A DNA stretch of 64,000 nucleotides, taken from the NCBI RefSeq assembly GCF_008831285.2, contig NC_045146.1, positions 6,088,972 through 6,152,971 of the forward strand, read 5' to 3'. Below are positions 60,348-64,000 of the stretch, in pieces. This DNA is from Nymphaea colorata. Taxonomy: Eukaryota > Streptophyta > Magnoliopsida > Nymphaeales > Nymphaeaceae. The notes under the pieces are model-generated. The model was not told the DNA's origin and ran no database searches. It saw only the letters and a list, made by a program, of their open reading frames with translations. The number at the start of each line of letters is the position of its first letter. Within the stretch, counting starts at the first letter, position 1. A program made the translations under genes and the position numbers.

Positions 60348-61760
60348 GTATATGTTATTGCTTTTCATCGTTCTTAATTCTAGAAATGCAAAGAAAAGAA
60401 CAGAAAGAAACGGTCAGAGAGAATTTTGGAAATTACTAAATAGAAAATTCAGTTTTTGCTTGTTGACACAAGTTGTAATTTTATGAAAACAAACCTAAGG
60501 ATCTGAAGTAAACTTTTATTAACCTGAAAAGCAACAAATGTCAGCTAAGATCATAAAAAGGTAAATTACTAATACAAGATAATATTTAGAAAATATTGTA
60601 GCTAAGTTTTTTGACTTTTTCATGTGAACAGAATTCTGCTTTAAACCTTGTTTTGATAGTTTTATAAACTTTCTAGTTCCTATTAGAAAAATGACTAAAA
60701 GTAATTTTTTGAAAACGATAGCAAGAAGAAAGTACCAAAACGTATTTGATAGTTCGGATGGAAATTATTACTGATTAAGAAAAAATGGAAATGACCAAAA
60801 TGTCTAAGTTAAATAAAAAAACTTCTCCTGTAAAGGCAAAAGTGGAATAGAAAAAGTCTCTAGTCGATTACAAATATGCCCCCTAACACATACTTTGTTA
60901 GGGGCTGCATGTATTAGCAGTATAACATAGAAACTGCTCTTACTCAATTCATCTAGTAATCTAAGCGGCTGTTATTGCCATTCACAAAAGAAGCTTATAT
61001 TAATTTGGCCCACTAACACAATACTTAATCACGTTATCCCAAAAAAAAAGAGAAAAATTCTCGTGTTCATGCCAATCTTTTCCCAATAATTTTAAAAGGG
61101 AGTCCAACTTTCAGGATTTTCTTAAAACCCACATTTTTCGTAGAACTTGTTGACTCAAGGCTTCAATGAACTTTCAGTACTGACTCAAAAATTAGAGAAC
61201 GTATACTTTGTTTTTATTCAACATCTACCTTCTATCACTAGATTATAGTCTCAATGTCTCATTACACGGGGGAGCTTACATATTCTCAAACATGGAGTGG
61301 CATCTTTGGATGCCTTCCCCTTTATCACTAGGAAGCCAAAAATTTTGGCTGGAAAGAGCACTATTTCAATCACATTAATGCTTTTAGGGTACCTGTGTAT
61401 AAATAATCAAATCTATCAAATCACTAAAGTAAAAATAAATAAACTTTATGAGGCTGGAAAGTAGCACTATTTTCTAACACTATTTTTTTAAAAAAATGAA
61501 AAACTTGAATGGGAATATATGTGGGTGGTCTTTGCGTGATGGCACTATGCCCTTGTTAAGGTTGATTTATAACTTTCAGAAAATTACTCTATTGGTTGAA
61601 AAGTTTTAATAATTCATAGTGTTCTATGGGGACGTTTGGCAATAAGAACGCTTAATAATTTTCAATAAGTAATAAATCAACTTTGACAATGACAATCATG
61701 AAATACTAACAAAGTGTTCTTGTATTACCTTTAAAGTGTGATACTAACAAAACTTTCAAT

Positions 61761-62610
61761 CACATAATTCACAAATTTAAAAACAAAAACCTTTAACTAA
61801 TAGAAAAACAATAAATTGTTTGATTTAATAAATTATATGATTTGATTAAATAATACAAATTTATGTAAAAGAACACTTATTGCAATAAAGCTAAGAGGGC
61901 TAACCCAAAAAGTTAGTGAGGATGTTGAAGAATGAAGGTTTGACATCATTGAAACACTATTTTTACATATATAAAGCAAAAGTCTTTTAATTAACTCAAT
62001 GAAATTAGAAAAAAAACATTAAATAATGTCTTTCTTAAATGAGAAATAATGTAAGTCACTTGTTTTAATAATTTTCAATAAGTGATATCATCAAATAATA
62101 GTTTACTTCATCAAAATATGTTATTATTTAAAAATAATCAAATTAATGTTCAATATGCACAGTTGATATGAAAAAAGTATGAAATGCCATATGAATAGCT
62201 TATGAAAAAACAAATCATATGAAAAACTTGTGGAAAAAATATAGAAATCATATAAAAAATATGTTTTATAATAAATAGAAATCTCAAACGCATTATGATA
62301 TTCGTTTTAAGTTGAAAGCATCTTCACTGTTTCAAATAAATATGTATAATATAAAAAAGCTGCTAAACACATAAAAAAAATCTATCAAATTATTAATTTA
62401 CTTATTTAATCAATCAAATAAATCATTTTATATAATCATATAATTCATTCAAAAGCCTTAAGTATTTTATATATAACACATAATTCACGAACTTGAAAAC
62501 AAAAGCCTTTAACTTAATAGGAAAACAACAAATTGTTTGATTTAATAAACTATTTTATATATCATTGAAGTAATTATACAATTTTATGTAAAAAAAAACT
62601 ATTGTAATAA
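61761..62610. repeat. Diverged direct repeats 716 bp apart
   Basis: cacataattcacaaattta at 61761 onwards and cacataattcacgaacttg at 62477 onwards stay alignable for about 110-130 bp, sharing tagaaaaacaa / taggaaaacaa and attgtttgatttaataaa. Possible diverged terminal repeats of a small element or an old tandem duplication. Confidence 0.6.
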
Positions 62611-62632
62611 AGGTACACTTAAATCAATTTCT

Positions 62633-62789
62633 TTAAAATTTTAAGTGAAGCCAAAACATAGTTTTTCATTTTTTTTTTATATACGATAAACTTAAGAGTT
62701 GTTTTGTTGCAAGATCCAAACTATATTTTTAAAATTTTAAGTGAAGCCAAAACATAATTTTTAAAATTTTTTTATATACGATAAACTTA
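62633..62789. repeat. Direct repeat, about 60 bp, period 96 bp
   Basis: ttttaagtgaagccaaaaca ... tatatacgataaactta occurs at 62633-62694 and 62729-62789 with few differences. Confidence 0.8.
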
Positions 62790-63240
62790 CCAACAACTAT
62801 TTCACATTAAATATATTTTTTTGTGATTAATTTTCATATTTTAAAAATACTCATTTTATTGAAATTTCTTGATACAAGTTTTTTCATTAATGTTAATTAA
62901 ATAAATACATTATTTAAGATATAATGTTTAGTTGATGTCTTAACTATAATAGTTTGCTTGTTTACACAAAAGCATTTAATTAAAATACAATATGAATTAT
63001 TAATTAGTTTTAAGTGATATAGTTTTAAATTCTTTAAGTTAAATGGTAATATGGTAATTATTTAACTATTATTATATGCAACTTCATAAAAGTCATTACC
63101 TCTTAATCAGATTATACCCTTTTATATACAATTTATATTATTCTTATATCATAATTTTAAGTTGATGAATTTGGCTAGACCTTTTGCCAACCATTCATAG
63201 ATCACAACTTCAAAACGTGGGGACACTAACTCATGCTTTA

Positions 63241-63480
63241 AGTTCGGATTCAGATAGAACTTAAAATTCGGATTCGGCTCAGATTTGGATATAACTTAAA
63301 ATTCGGATCGGATTCGAATATAACTTAAAATTCGGATCGGATCAGGATATAACTTGAAATTCGGATCGGATTCAGATTCAAGTATAACTAAAAATCGGAT
63401 TCGGATCGAATTCAAGTATAACTAAAAATCGGATTCGGATGTAGATTTTAAAGTCGGATTCAGATATGGTATAAACTTCT
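63241..63480. repeat. Tandem array of a roughly 29-36-bp unit (ttcggatcggattcgaatataactt-like)
   Basis: At least six diverged copies of a unit combining aattcggatcggattc with aatataacttaaa follow each other, drifting from ttcagatagaacttaaa to agtataactaaaaatc. The DNA to the right (63481-63590) contains the inverse words (atccgaattcgaatcc), ending with gttgacatccctaaa, a motif common at the edge of such repeats in plants. Confidence 0.85.
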
Positions 63481-64000
63481 TCTCATCCGAATTCGAATCC
63501 TAATCCAAATCCGAATATATGAATATCCGAAAAATCGGATATGATAAAAGGTATATCTGATCTGAATCCGATCCGTTGACATCCCTAAACCCAATGATAC
63601 TCGAGAGATGAGTCGAGCAACCTTAAACAGATTGAGTTCAGCAAACTTGAAGTTAACCCTGTTACGAGAGTCAAGCGATCAACCCAAAGTCAACTAATTA
63701 ATTAACAACATAGCAGCTCGATTCGAGTTCGAGCTGAGCTTTAACAGGTTGTGCTGCCATGTTTCTCTCACTTTAGTGGACATAGTGCTCGAGTACTGGT
63801 CTTAAATCTGACCCAAACCCAACGGTTTTGTTTTTGATGAAACAACACAACCTTTCTAGAGGTTCATAGGCAGAACTCGAGCTTTTCTGTTGATCCAGTG
63901 TTATTATTATATGTTATAGCAGACAGACCAACTAACCACTTCTATTAAAAAAAACTCGTGCAGTGCCTCAATATCTTAGAATAACCATCACCATCACCGT
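63481..64000. other. Intergenic DNA at the right edge
   Basis: Inverted counterparts of the preceding tandem array to about 63590, then low-complexity gagttcgagctgagc-type DNA similar in style to 20190-20370. No gene was seen. Confidence 0.4.

Larger units (their letters stand above)
60348..63240. other. Very AT-rich DNA without recognised exons
   Basis: The next citrate synthase exon is expected after the donor at 60348 but nothing resembling it is seen. The region is extremely AT-rich, with short direct repeats (61761/62477 and 62633/62729). Either intron 7 is longer than 3.6 kb or the 3' half of the gene is lost. Confidence 0.45.

Overview
The window is nuclear DNA of a flowering plant. 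The evidence is intron-containing genes of plant families (a VOZ transcription factor, a KDM3/JMJ25-type JmjC gene, a glyoxysomal citrate synthase), AT-rich intergenic DNA with long (TA)n tracts, and plant-type transposons (chromovirus, Tat-lineage Ty3/gypsy, Ty1/copia, CACTA, LINE). The species cannot be named from the sequence alone. Only one gene, VOZ at 21334-23402, looks intact.

Layout. 1-6.9 kb is dominated by a very large, old inverted repeat (arms about 3 kb, spacer about 0.5 kb). 9.06-10.2 kb holds a decayed Tat-lineage Ty3/gypsy polyprotein on the minus strand, including its second RNase H domain. 14.15-15.3 kb is a decayed CACTA (En/Spm) transposase. 20.7-23.4 kb is the VOZ gene: four coding exons, 474 codons, an upstream ORF and two possible in-frame donors at the end of exon 2. 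25-31 kb holds MITE-like repeats and an old minus-strand copia element whose two LTRs can still be recognised; a LINE fragment lies inside the 5' LTR. 31-38.6 kb is mostly featureless.

38.6-42.1 kb is the 3' half of a JmjC histone demethylase gene (minus strand). It is cut off at about 42.07 kb by a 5'-truncated Ty3/gypsy chromovirus (about 42.1-47.4 kb) that carries four frameshifts and a stop. The chromovirus runs into a nearly perfect 3.07-kb palindrome (47440-50512, 13-bp spacer). The palindrome ends inside the integrase coding sequence of a much younger copia element, of which the last 820 codons and one LTR (53020-53222) remain. 53.2-56.2 kb is sparse DNA with a near-perfect hairpin. 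56.2-60.35 kb contains seven exons of a peroxisomal citrate synthase with a frameshifting deletion, a lost splice acceptor and no 3' half in the window, so it is probably a pseudogene. The last 3.6 kb is very AT-rich with short direct and tandem repeats.

How it fits together. There is no operon-like system. The main story is genome decay and rearrangement: two giant inverted repeats of very different age, two host genes broken, and nested retroelements. I found no convincing new protein system. The strongest unusual structures are the two long inverted repeats, both of which could make long hairpin RNA, and the chimeric JmjC/chromovirus/palindrome/copia block.
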